Of a stretch of DNA of 64,000 nucleotides, positions 31,027 through 42,690 are shown in pieces. Location: assembly GCF_011386835.1 (NCBI RefSeq), contig NW_027052922.1, forward strand, positions 33,223-97,222, given 5' to 3'. The stretch's first letter is position 1. Each line of letters opens with the position of its first letter. The DNA is from Chrysemys picta bellii. Taxonomy: Eukaryota; Chordata; Testudines; Emydidae. The notes below the pieces were generated by a model. That model saw only the letters and a program-made list of their open reading frames with translations. It made no database searches and had not been told where the DNA came from. A program made the translations under genes and the position numbers.

Positions 31027-33984
31027 CTGTGCTCTCCACGCTGGGCAAACAGGAAATGAAATTCAAACGTTCGCGGGGCTTTTCCTTTCTACCTGGTCAG
31101 TGCATCTGAGTTGAGAGTGCTGTCCAGAGTGGTCACAATGAAGCACTGTGGGATAGCTCCCGGAGGCCAATAACGTTGAATTCCTTCCACACTACCCCAA
31201 TTCTGACCCGCTAAGGCCGATTTTATCGCTAATCCCCTAGTCAGAGGTGGAGTAAAGAAACCGGTTTAAAGGGCCCTTTAAGGCGAAAGAAAGGGCTTCG
31301 TCGTGTGAACGTGTCCAGGCTTAATTTGATTTAACGCTGCTAAAGTCGCCCTAAACTCGTAGTGTAGACCAGGCCTTATTCCCAGTAATGAGTCCCAAAG
31401 CCTTGACCCTATTTCTGAGAAAACCCTGGCAGATGTTTTCATGCGCTTCGCCCTTGACATGGACAGCTTCATAGTGCCTGGGGAATGTAGCTGTTGAAGA
31501 ATGCAGTTGTTTGAAAGAGAGGATTGGTCTCTGAGGTATCTTAAGCCAGTTCATCAAAGGTCCTCAAAAATCAATACCAGAATTTTGAATGTAACCTTGT
31601 ATTTTGTGTGGAGGCAGTGTAGAAGATGGAGTAGCAGGGTAAGGTACTCTTGGTGGTTGCTGTGTTCTGAACGAATTAAAGCTTTTTTTAACGTTGGAGT
31701 ACTCATACTCAACGATAGTGAATTGCCTTCTCATAGCAAAACACTGGAACTTTTTTTGTCAATTGGAGTATTACTTTGTGACCAAACACACATACTAACT
31801 AGTGTAGATCATTCTAATAATCATTGCTGATAACCTACTAACTTGCAAAATGATCACTGTGTAGCTAAGGATTCACAGCCTATTTACCATGTTTTGTGAA
31901 TAGTTGATATTTAACTTTTCACTCTTTTCCTGTTTCTTCTCTTTTCCCCTTTTCTTAATTCTCTTTTGTAGCTTCAAGGCTCGTTGATAAACTGTTTCTT
32001 TTTGATAATAAAAAGTGGAAAAGCTGCTATTTCCTTCATCAGAAGGTCTGATTTGGTTTGAGTAGCACATATATCTTCAAAAAATATTCTTTTCTTTCTT
32101 TTCAGTTTACAGTACAGGCAAATCTCATTTTTACAAAAGGGGAACAGCAAAAATTGAAAAATCAGGTTTTTGTAAAATTTGAGGAAAATGCAATTACCTA
32201 CCTATTGGACTTTGGAAGACAGATTATGGACAAAAAAAGGGAGGGTTGTAAATACAAGTTTGTAAAATAGGGAGTTACCTGTGTGTTTTATTTCTTTCAT
32301 TCGGATATTTCATTTCTAATGTGCTCATTCAGTTAAAGCCCACAAAGCTGTATACTAGAGATCGAGGCTTAAACATATAATCTGTAGCTTGCATTTTAAA
32401 AAGCAGTGTTGTATGCCTCTTAGAGTATCAAATGGTAAATAAATGATTAGCTTGCAGTTCAGTGTCTTTTTTTACATTAATCTTAATGTTTAAAGTGATC
32501 CAGTTTTGAAGTGAAATATTATTTAGAACCTGACTGAAATTTTTCTATAAGAACTCAGATCAGAAGGGGTCCTCAGGTGCACTGAGGCACTGAAAAGCTA
32601 GTTTTCACTGACACATAGGCCTTTTTATCATCAGGATGAGGTAGTGGTCGTATTTTAATTAAAATGTCAGAACAAATACTGTTGGAGTTATTGAAAATGA
32701 ATCACTAGATAAAGTGAGCACTGGCCCATGGCAGGTCAAAGAGGGAAAGTCACCTGGAGAAGAGGACTTCATTTATTTTCCTGCCTAAATGAGGAAGAAG
32801 TAACTTTTATGAGCAGTATGAACTTTTTAATATATTAAAGTGCATCTTATTCTGTATTAAGGTTCATGCTTTCACAGGCTGATGGATTTAATTTGTTTTC
32901 AAATTATTCAGTAGGGTTAACACCTATTTTTTTAAAATAAATTGTTTGATAGTCATAAAAAATAGATGCTGATGGAATGATATAGATTTATCCTTGTGTT
33001 CTTGCTGTTTTGTTTACAGTACTATGTTGCTTATGTTTTTCTGAATGTCAGCATTATCTGGCAGGACAGTTGGTTCTTTGAAAAAGAATAAATCTAACAG
33101 ATTATTTTACAAGGAGTAAAGTTTTATGCAGGATGATAATGCCTGCAGCATTTATTATAGACAATGTAGAATACCAAAAAGGGACAGAATGAATTTGCCA
33201 AATAAAATAACATCTAAAAATCTCAGTATCAGTATTGTACATTCTGCTTTTGCCTTGCTGCACTATCGTCTTCTAAGAGGTGTTGCTGGTTTTGTGCAGG
33301 TTGACAAACAATATACTGAGTAACAGGAAGAAGATACAGATAGTAAATGAGGAAGAAATAGAAATTGGTGGTTTCCCGTGCATTAAGAATAACATGCAGT
33401 CTTTGATAAACAGAGATAAATAGATAAATTCACCTTTGATTTCCATTTAACAACAACACAACAAAAAAGGCAAAATAGAATGACTAAGCTACCTGAATTG
33501 GAGTAATTTATTATTTTTGTTCTCTGTTATCCGTGGTTGTTGTAGCAGTTAGTGAAAAGGGTTGGGAAATGTATTGAACTTCAAAATCAGCAACTGCAGA
33601 ATGAGGTGGTCAGTTTAGCACATACTGTAAGAGGACTCTTCTGGGGTCAATCAGGAGCAGTATAAGGCATGTTGGATTCAAATTAACTTGAATTTTTTTT
33701 ACTTTAACAAAAAAATGTATTCAAAAGTTAAAAATTGTAATAATCCAGCAAGATTTAAAATGTTAAGTGGCTAATTAGAAAATTCCTTTCTTGAAACCTT
33801 ATAATAAGAAGAATGTATTAAAAGCACTATCAGTATGCTTTAGTGCCTTTTAAAATGTATATATTTACACTCTATTACAGTAATTTCATGCTAATAACTG
33901 AATTGACTGTTTTATTATGTTGAGTTATACAGGTCTCTTATTATATTTGAATGCTGGTCACTGAAAACATTTCTTGCCATTTAG

Positions 33985-34154
33985 AGTCTGAAAATGGAGG
34001 AGGACTGGAAAAGCCCAGAGTCCTATGGGCAGTATACTTCAACATGAGAGATTCTTCAGGCATTGACAGGAATTCATATGACTGTTTACCCTCAAACGTC
34101 TATGTCTGTTCTGGGCCAGATTGTGCATTAGGAAATGACTATGCTGTCAAACAG
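33985..34154 (+). CDS. CHM: Rab escort protein 1 (CHM), coding exon 5 of 6 visible
   Basis: 170-bp exon, AG at 33983-33984, GTAAGG at 34155. AG completes a Glu codon, then [40 protein letters not shown] and [16 protein letters not shown], ending in phase 0. It closely follows remembered human [20 protein letters not shown] and [18 protein letters not shown], one of the most conserved parts of REP1. The short SENGGG start is variable. An upstream in-frame ATG at 33951 belongs to the intron. Confidence 0.96.
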
Positions 34155-34382
34155 GTAAGGGAACTCATATTTTTTCAGTTTTGTGGTTGAAGAGCTTTCA
34201 GTTTAAAGGCCTCAGCTGGTGCTGGGTATAAAACAATACATTATAAAACAACAAACAGAGTGCATTGACAATATAGCTGTAATGTGCTTCATAGAACTGG
34301 TGACTGTTAAGAAATTTTTTGGAAGAGAAGTTGTTGAAAATTTGGGGCTCATAGGAAGCCAGCTAATAAGGTGCAATAATAA

Positions 34383-34563
34383 GGGGGATGGGGTAGCTCA
34401 GTGGTTTGAGCATTGGCCTACTAAACCCAGGGTTGTGAGTTCAATCCTTGAGGGGGCCATTTAGGGATTGGGGCAAAAATCTGTCTGGAGATTGGTCCTG
34501 CTTTGAGCAGGGGGTTGGACTAGATGACCTCCTGAGGTCCCTTCCAACCTTGATATTCTCTGA
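34383..34563 (+). mobile_element. cryptodiran tRNA-derived SINE with CR1-like tail
   Basis: Head ggggtagctcagtggtttga (A box), cccagggttgtgagttcaat (B box region), the tccttgagggggccatttag block, ctgctttgagcagggggttg, and a tail gtcccttccaaccttgatat shared with CR1. This is the clearest SINE in the window. RNA polymerase III elements of this kind borrow a LINE's machinery through the shared tail. Confidence 0.9.
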
Positions 34564-37500
34564 ATATGGAAGACTTGAAAGTGGGAGTGGGAGAAAAAGA
34601 AAGGGATCATTAGAAGACACTGTGGTGGAACACTGGGTTATAACAGAAGATAGGGGCATAATTTAGACATGGACAGAGCTATAGTGTCATTTGATAATAG
34701 AGGGAAAGTTTAAACTTAATGGGGGTGGGGAAGGGAAGCTAGAGAATCAAGAAAGCAGACATAACTGAAAAGGATGATCCTTGTATCAAGATTTTTGGCT
34801 ATATTACAGGTGAAAGATGGGAAGACGAAAGAACACAGGATAGATGTAATCACATAGGGAAATAACCAGGGAACAGGCAATTTTTTTGGCAATGGGAATA
34901 AAGAGAATAAGGTGAATTCTGATGTCTTTGTAGAGAAGAGAGCAGCACTAACCAAGAAAAGCCAGAAAAAATTAAAAGTAGAGTTCACACTGTAGAGTAA
35001 ATTTTCAAAGTACAATGGATGTAGTTATGTAACTTCTGTTTGCTTTATGAAAAGATATGACACCGATGCTCAGCTGAAGACATGACCTCCCAGTGCTTTG
35101 GAGAAGATTTAAAAAAAAAAAAAAGTTACTAGGCAAATCTAAATTTGCCTATCAGAGCAGCACAGAGGTGTGGAAATAACCTTAACTATGGGTGGAATAA
35201 ACAGCAGCCCAATCATCCAGGCTGCAGGTAGGATGCCCCTCAAGTACTGCTATATCACCTAGTTCCTCTTTGCCTGCTCTCCCTACTACTGTGCAGCAGA
35301 GGAAGAATGGATCATCTTGGTGTCCAGGCCCTGCCTCACCCCAAAAAAGACCCTCAAAGGTGTCTCCTCTTTGCTGTTCCCTTCAAGAATCCACCCTAGT
35401 AAGATAGGTTGGCAGTTTAGACCTATATACTGCACTTATCACCATGATATGAGTGCTTTCAGTGCTAGCACACACAAACGGTTTTTACACCTACATAATG
35501 TTAAGTGAATCTAATATTTTTTTAAAAGTTGTTTTTTTTAAGTGGCTCTGGCCAGAGAACATGAGTGGAAAACTTTTATCCAGCTGCTGTTTTTTATGGC
35601 CAAGTATAAACCCTTAAAATACGGTTTTATAATGGAATGGCTGACACAGCCTGAACTTTAGTGTCAGAACAGTATAATTAAGGGCTAATAGTATCCTTCA
35701 CTTTGTTTTACAAGGCAATATTTTGCTTCCCAAGAGGATATACTATGAGGATAATGGATTATGCAGAGAGAAATAGTGCAAAACATTAGGGTAGCACTGT
35801 TACATTGTAAATGACTTGTTTAAAAGGGAATTTTAAACTGTTTTACCATTTTAAACTGAGTTCCACTTAAAAGCTGCTTAAATTACATTTAAAAGTTAAT
35901 TTTGGGCATATTACACATTTTACCCAATGATGAGCTGTGGTATACCATGTCCACACCATTCCGTCCACACCCTATTATCCACCACCTTTTCTAGGACCAT
36001 CATTGTTTTCCCCTCAACTCCATTTCAATGTGAGTGATATTACTGTAACTGGAAACTACTGCTGTTCTTTAAATTTAAAAATTCAAGTTGCTGTAGTTCC
36101 TCTATGTGGCTCTGAAATGACTGCAACTAAAAGTATGTATTCTCTTCTGGGCAAGTGACCACTGAAAAGCTATTTGTAAACTGGCTTGAGCTCAGAGGAA
36201 GAGCCAAAGAAATGATCAGAAGCTGGAAGGGTTGATTTATGGAAATAATATATTTAGTTGACCTAAGCAATGACTAGCTTTCAGTGGAACATAGTTCACA
36301 AATACATAAAGAATTTAAACAGCAAGGGGAGAGAGGAATATTTTAGAACAAAACATAGGGATGTTACTAGAAATAGTAATGGGATTAAACTAAGACTAGG
36401 AAAATGTAGCCTGAACATAAGGCAAACTTCTTGAAAATGAGGCTATGGATTAATCTTCCTAGGAATGGTAGAAGTTCCCTCACTTAGGATACATTTAAAC
36501 TGCATAGAACAAAAGTGCTAGAAAATTTACTGTAGGGAACATGCTATATTAGCATGGTGGTGGTCTGATTTTTGTACAACTACTAGTATGTTCTATATGA
36601 CTGACAGTACCACAGTTTCTTTGCAGATGATTTTACCGCCAAAAAAATCCAGTAAACAGGCTATTTAACCTAAATTTTAATTGGTTAATTTTCTAGTATA
36701 TCATATTGGGTTTTAATCTGATGTGATATTTTAATTCCCTCTAGGATAAGGCTAAAGAGAGGAATTAGTGCTATTTGGAACTCCCTCTAAAGACAACAGA
36801 AGCTCTGAGTTTAAATCAAGGGCAGAATTTGGCTCCCAAATTTATTTGTTCAACAGCATAAACTGTTTATAGATGAATTATAGTGTAGTAGGTCAGTGTG
36901 GTGGTTGAAGCCAAGGTTTCATATTTAGTATAATATACCAGCACCGTATTTAAAATGCGTAAGATATTATTCATCTCAAGTTAATAGTATGCACTAAAGA
37001 CCCTGTCAACATTTGTGGCACTGCATGCCTTTTCCCCATTAACTGGTGGTATTTGGAAGTATTGAGATTTATGAAATTTATTGGTCATTTTGTATTTCAT
37101 CCTGTTGTTAGTTCCACAGGATTCTGTATACATTTTATTAAATAGAAAGGGGTTACATAGCTTCTGTGCAAGCTATTAAAGGTAGATGTCCAGAATACAA
37201 AAAAAAAAAAAACTATACAGTACATTGTCATTTTAATTTTTTTTTAAACAGTGTAATGGTTGTTAAACTACAATATCTCTGTAGTTTCTCTACACAATAG
37301 TGTATGGTGCTTAACTTAGAAATTTACAGATTGGAACGCTGTTACCTGTAACCACTAAATATCAAAGAAACTATTTACTATATCAGTTACTTACCGTGAA
37401 TACCAAAGTGTTGTAATGAAGAGGCTGTTGAAATCATGCAGAATAAGCAATAATAATTTAACTGAATACGGTTCACTTTAAATTGGTAAACCTGAAAGCA

Positions 37501-38529
37501 CTCTGTACTATTAAATTGTTCAATTACAATCAAAGTCATGCTGTCCTACATAGCATACTGAGAAATGCTGTCCATGTTCAATCTCATAATTATCTGACCA
37601 AGTTTTGGAGTGGGTATTTGCTGGCTAATTTGATACTGACTATCAAAGGCAGATGCATTGCAAATGTTGGTCTGTTTTAGTTGGTGTTTTTCTTTAAATG
37701 TAAGATGCCATTACATTTTCTTCATCATAGCAATGTCACCAGAGTAACTGTTGATTTGCTGTGGGTTAAAATAGAAATGCTGGAGATTTTTTTAAAATGT
37801 TTTCTTACCTTATCTTTAAAATTTTCCTTTGAGACTTGATATACAGAGTTTGGGATTTTTTTTTTCCAATCAAAAAATCAATTTGCCTGATTTTCAAATT
37901 GAAAAGGCATGGTTTGTATTGTAAAATAGAATTTGTGTATTAGACATGCTATATTCCTGATTTGTAATGGAAAACAGTTTTGAAATAGGAGAAAAAATGT
38001 AAATTAGGGAAACCAGAATTTTACAATGATACCGAAATGAGTCTGTGTCACTTAGATAGAAGCTTAGTAATGGAATCCTTCATCTCAGTTCAAATCCATT
38101 GCTGGTCAGAGGTGAGTGAAGTTCATCATTAAAAGGCTCTTTGGTTAATGTGGACTTGTATTAACAGTTCCTGAGTGGACAGGCACCCACACCACAAAAC
38201 CCACCTCTGCAGTTGGTACTGGTTGACCTCATTGTTGGCCAGTGCAAATGCCAGTGATCGGATGGGCACAGAAACTAAGTTTATCCTCTAATCTCTTGAA
38301 GTGATGCCTACACACATCAGGATGAGGTATATTGAAAGGAGAGAGTGGGGGAATCTTCTGTTGCCGCTGTCCATGCTGTATCTGTTCTGTGAATAAATAG
38401 ACCCCTTCAGTCTCCATTTCCAAGCTGAAAATCCAGTTTGAGTACCACTAATCCCTTGAGTACCACTAATTTCACAGGTGGAGGTGGGAAGTGGGAGTGG
38501 AGAGTACAAATCTCATCTCATTCCAGATT

Positions 38530-38720
38530 TTATTTAGACCCTGATCCTGCAAAGAGATGCACTCAGGTGGATCCCTGTGCTCTTGTAGAGCCCCATTGAC
38601 TTCTGTGGGACTGTGCTAGTGCCAGATCCACTTGCCTTAGAGTGTAAGCTCTTAGGGACAGGGAACTTGTCTTCAATTTGTCTGTACAGTGTATATCATT
38701 TGATGTTATCTAAACAATAA
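38530..38720 (+). repeat. old amniote interspersed repeat (CR1/L2-like)
   Basis: Contains gaccctgatcctgcaaagag, cattgacttctgtgggactg and gtaagctcttagggacaggg, in the order of common amniote LINE/SINE 3' ends ('ctgatcctgcaaag...cattgacttcaatgggac' and 'attgtaagctccttggggcaggga'). Diverged. Confidence 0.5.
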
Positions 38721-38788
38721 TCCTCAAACTGTAAGACTCCTTAGCTCTCCTTGTAAATCAGAATCATTAAATGGCCTATAAAAGGAGA

Positions 38789-38842
38789 TTGCTTAATTTG
38801 GGAAAAGCAATCCGCTCATTGCTTAATTTGGGAAAAGCAATG
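38789..38842. repeat. tandem duplication of a 30-bp unit
   Basis: ttgcttaatttgggaaaagc, followed by aat, occurs at 38789 and again at 38819, separated by ccgctca. Each copy carries attgctt...aagcaat, so it can also form a small hairpin. Confidence 0.8.
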
Positions 38843-39874
38843 TAAATAGAATAATAAAATAAGTAATGATACCTTTTGCATAGCTATGGCTATCTGGGAT
38901 TTTGCCCCTGGTCCCCGAGATCTTGAATCTATGCAAAATGTATGATTTGCAGGAATTACTGTTCCTTTGCCGTTGCATGCTTACCCAGAATGTAGTGTAT
39001 TTACTATTGTAATCCATGCATTATTATAGCATGTGTCCTGATTCTTCCTACAGTAAGCATTTTTTTAACATCAATCATTGTGACAGTCGACAGCTTAACA
39101 CTGTCACTTTTAAGTACTTAATTACTGAACCTTAACAGTGTCTGGAATAAATTATTTAATAATGAAATCATTGTGTTACTTCTTATAGCAACTTTATTCT
39201 TATTAAAATATAATGTATTATGTATATAGACACCTTTTTCAGAGAGGTGGTCTGTATGTTTGGGTACACATGCATACAAACACAAACTTTATAGATATAT
39301 AAGCATTTATAACTGTTTTGATAAAATATAAAAATAAATCATGCAAAACTACATATACATTTGTCAACAAAAATAGTACATTTTACAGTAATAGTAATTA
39401 ATATTGAGCTATGAATTTAATGAGAAAAACATCAGTAGTAAATCCTACATGCAAGCAATACAGCTATGATTTTTTTGCAGTTTTTAATTTAAAAAAGGAG
39501 GTATTTGGGGGGATAGATGATCTATGTTAAATGTTAACATTTTAATGGCTCCAATGGGCCGGTAAAGTTCATACCTTTGCTGGAACCAGGTGTGTCTTCT
39601 CAATGGAAAAAGATTCATACAATTTGTAAATGAAAGCTACATTTGCAATATACTGTAGAATGCACCAACAATTGCTGAGAAACTAAAAACCACAGAATCT
39701 GTCTTTTCACACCATTGGTTTTCTTTCGGATTTTGATCTGGTTTTAGTAATACTGTCAAATGATCATTATAGTTTGTTGCAATGATAGAATTTTATTCTT
39801 AAATGTCAGTAAAATATTTCTGCAATATATTAAACGTCAACCTAAAGTTAACTTTTTGTGTTTTCCTTGAATAG

Positions 39875-40081
39875 GCTGAGACACTTTTTCAAGAAATGTT
39901 TCCTAAGGAAGAATTCTGTCCACCACCACCAAATCCAGAAGATATAATCTATGATGGAGATGGGGCTCAGCCAGAAGACCCTGGATTCAGTAGTTCATCC
40001 AATATAAAAACAGAGCCCTCGCCCAAGGAAAGCAGTGATGGAGATAGCTGTAAAGTTTCAGAAGAACATCATAAAGAATAG
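39875..40081 (+). CDS. CHM: Rab escort protein 1 (CHM), last coding exon with stop
   Basis: AG at 39873-39874; 68 codons and TAG at 40079-40081. It reads [40 protein letters not shown], then a Ser/Glu/Lys-rich tail ending EEHHKE. The first 28 or so residues follow remembered human [20 protein letters not shown] and PEDIILDGD closely; the tail diverges in sequence but keeps the acidic Ser-rich character and near-equal length (68 against about 63 in human). The 3' position, the stop and the long non-coding region after it mark the end of the gene. An NIKTEP motif in the tail is discussed in the findings. Confidence 0.96.
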   Translation, partial: AETLFQEMFPKEEFCPPPPNPEDIIYDGDGAQPEDPGFSSSSNIKTEPSPKESSDGDSCKVSEEHHKE

Positions 40082-42690
40082 AATGTACTGAGATTGAACC
40101 CAGTATCACTATCATCTCAGTGGAAGAGTTTGACTTAGTCGGGGGCGGGGAGTAGTACAAGCAGTTGTATGTATTATATACCATCTCCTTACTTAGGATG
40201 AATAATATCTTACTTTTTAAGAAGCCTCATTTGATTTCGATGGGCCTGCTTATAATTGAGTAATACTCAACCTGTCACAGGGAGGTTATCAGAGCTGGAT
40301 CCAGAATCATAAAATAAAACATTTCATTTTCAAATCTGATTTTAATTTCCTTGAGAAGACTTTGTTTTTAGTAATGATTCCTCCACCTTACAAACAGAGA
40401 CACACTTCAAGATTATCAATAGCAACAAAACTTGTGAGTTAGTTAAATAGAATTGGCAATGGGACAAATCATCCGCTGATGTAAATTGTAATAGCTATAT
40501 TGACTTCAATTTACACCAGCAGAGGATCTGCCCCAAAATCTTTCCCTCCTTTAAATTGCATAAAAGGAGGGAACATTAGACACTATTGACAGTTCTAGGG
40601 TATTCAAGCAGATAAACTTTTATATTTGCTGATACAAGTCCTTCATTTGAAGGCTGCTTTTAGAATAGCTAATATCACATTTACTTTGCTTATGAAAAAT
40701 ATTCTGTACTAGTTTTTGAAATTGGTGTCATAGGTTCATTATTCATATTAAGCAGAAATAAACTGTATATAATAAATACATTGGTCTCAATTGAAACCAT
40801 GTATATTAGTACTTAAAACATTAAAAACATTTAATACACTCCTTTTTTGATTGGTGTCAAGAATTTATCTATATTTGCCAGTGACTTTTACAGTCTAGTC
40901 AGGAAGAAAATATAATTACTTAAAATTACTTAAATTTACTTAAATTAATTAAAATTATTCTTACATAATTAAGAACCACCAGAAATACAGCATGTTTTTG
41001 AGTCTCTGTAAATATTTTGTTTAAACAAGATTAAGGCCCCAAACTTGCACGTACATAAGGGTTTGCAATTTAAATAGTTAAAATAGAAATTTTTGGCCAT
41101 AGTTTTGAAGGGAAAATGTTGGACTGGTTATAATTACAATTGTCTTCATCCCAGATAATGCATCTAAAAGTAGTGAGATAGCTGTAAATTATGCATTTTG
41201 TAATGATAAATCATAAAGCATATTTATACAAGAGAATTTGTAAATGTATTTATAAACTTGGTTTGTGTACAGAATTACAAAACTAGAAAAATCTTGAAAA
41301 GGTTAATGATAGTAAATAGGCTTTCACCTCTCTTCTAAATAATATTTTGAAATTCTACACTCTAAAGAAAGAAATAAGTACATATGGGCTTTAAATTACA
41401 AAAAAGTGAAATTTGAGAGGTGGAAGTTTTACCAAAAAATCTAAATATTTACCTGAAGTCAAATATATACAGTATAATTCACCAATATCTATACATATAC
41501 ACGGTGAACAAATGTTGATGATGGTCAGAGTTTAAACTGCTACCTAAGCTTAGATATGATTATATCATTATACAGCAAATTATAGTAATGTTTTAAATAC
41601 TGTACATCAATACAAATAATGCCATCAAATAATTGATGTCCGGTATTGACTGAAATTATTAATACAGCTAGGATTTTCTACAGTTTTTCAGTAAATGTGC
41701 CTGCCTTGGAGATGGCTTTGTGCCATAAAGGTCGATTTATTTATTTTTTTACAACATAGCCAACACAATATAGAACACTATTTTCTGTTGTGCATCATAA
41801 TACAATATCCAGATTGCATTTATTAAATGTGTGTTAATGTTTGCATTCTGTCACATTTGTTTTTACTAGATAGGCATCATGCTGTTAATTGTAAAGTCCT
41901 CAGAAAAAATGTAGTTGAAATCCATTTTGATTGCTAAATAATAGTGATCCTTGGTATGCTTGCAATTAAGCAGCTAATTACAGATGGTAACAAATAGTCT
42001 GCCTGCCTTTTCATTCTCAGCTACCATTCCTATGTATATATCAAAAAGCATGAATGTAGGTTAATTATAGTTAACATTTACAAATCTGTAAAGGAACTCA
42101 GACAAAAACCTGGTTTCTATTTGCCTTTCAGTAACAGGAATCATGTTTGAGTTTTCATCTTTTATGTTTACAAGAAAGTAACATTTGTTGTTTGAAATTT
42201 AAAGGTTTGCTTGCACGTGCATTTCTTTCTGTATTTTCTTTCAGTTGTGCAAGAAAAGCACTTTACTGCTAGCTTCTAAAGTTTTGCCGAACTGTTTAAT
42301 GTCCGTTTATTGTCACATTGCTATTTGTGATGTGATTAAAATTTACGTGCATCCTAAGAAATTTACTTAATAAATATATTTCATGCATTCATGTCAATGT
42401 AAAGTAAAAGGTTTGTATATTACACATTTGATTTTTAGCTAAAACAAGGGCTGTGCAACTTACAAGTCATAAGCTATGATTTTACACTACATTGATTGCC
42501 TAAAAACTCTTTTCATGTCTTCTTCATATAGTGAATGAAATCTTAACTGTTTTTTCCTGTGGTAGTTGAGCACCCAATAGCTCACTTGGAATAGGAATAG
42601 ACAAGACTGTTGATGTTCTTTTATTATATGGAAATCATGTATTGAACTGTGGTTTGTTCTCAAATTAAATGATTTAAGCCTACAAAGTGA
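40082..42690 (+). other. CHM: probable CHM 3' UTR
   Basis: AT-rich, almost free of recognisable transposons except for one fold-back repeat, as expected for a long vertebrate 3' UTR. Candidate polyadenylation signals: AATAAA at 40313, 40757, 40771 and 42369, and ATTAAA near 42664. The mammalian CHM 3' UTR is also several kilobases long, so a distal site near 42.4-42.7 kb is my best guess. The true end is not visible from sequence alone. Confidence 0.5.
40461..40534. repeat. fold-back repeat in the CHM 3' UTR
   Basis: gggacaaatcatccgctgat plus gtaaatt at the left pairs with the inverted aatttac plus accagcagaggatctgcccc at the right, about 22 of 27 positions, around a loop of about 20 bases. 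The same palindromic pattern is familiar from old amniote interspersed repeats. Confidence 0.6.

Larger units (their letters stand above)
26390..31375. mobile_element. near-complete PIF/Harbinger DNA transposon
   Basis: The left end is GGGTATGTCTACACTA. The right end read inward is GGCCTGGTCTACACTAC. Both ends sit next to TTA (26387-26389 and 31376-31378), the 3-bp target typical of PIF/Harbinger. Its 4986 bp contain a plus-strand DDE transposase (27461-28762), a two-exon minus-strand Myb/SANT-like gene (31026 down to 29016) and a further plus-strand frame (29970-30395). The two-gene layout (transposase plus DNA-binding partner) is established for active Harbinger elements. I can see only three breaking lesions: one nonsense codon in the transposase, and one small frameshifting deletion and one nonsense codon in the partner gene. 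The subterminal regions share 'gctatcccacagt' on opposite strands (about 26569 and 31150). Confidence 0.9.
25588..33984 (+). other. CHM: CHM intron carrying the Harbinger element
   Basis: 8.4-kb intron, GT at 25588 and AG at 33983-33984. Nearly 5 kb of it is the Harbinger element (26390-31375). The flanks (25.6-26.39 and 31.38-33.98 kb) are AT-rich and hold no supportable gene. A segment at 31380-31660 reads like an old, unassigned repeat. Confidence 0.85.
34155..39874 (+). other. CHM: last CHM intron
   Basis: 5.7-kb AT-rich intron, GT at 34155 and AG at 39873-39874. It holds one turtle SINE (34383-34563), an old repeat at about 38.53-38.72 kb and a small tandem repeat at 38789-38842. Otherwise nothing is supportable. 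Short frames at 34441-35015, 35317, 35937 and 37483 have no recognisable content. Confidence 0.85.

Noticed and set aside
34383..34460. tRNA-like sequence with A and B boxes
   Set aside because: It does not fold as a full tRNA with an acceptor stem and is followed by a CR1-like tail, so it is a SINE head and not a tRNA gene.
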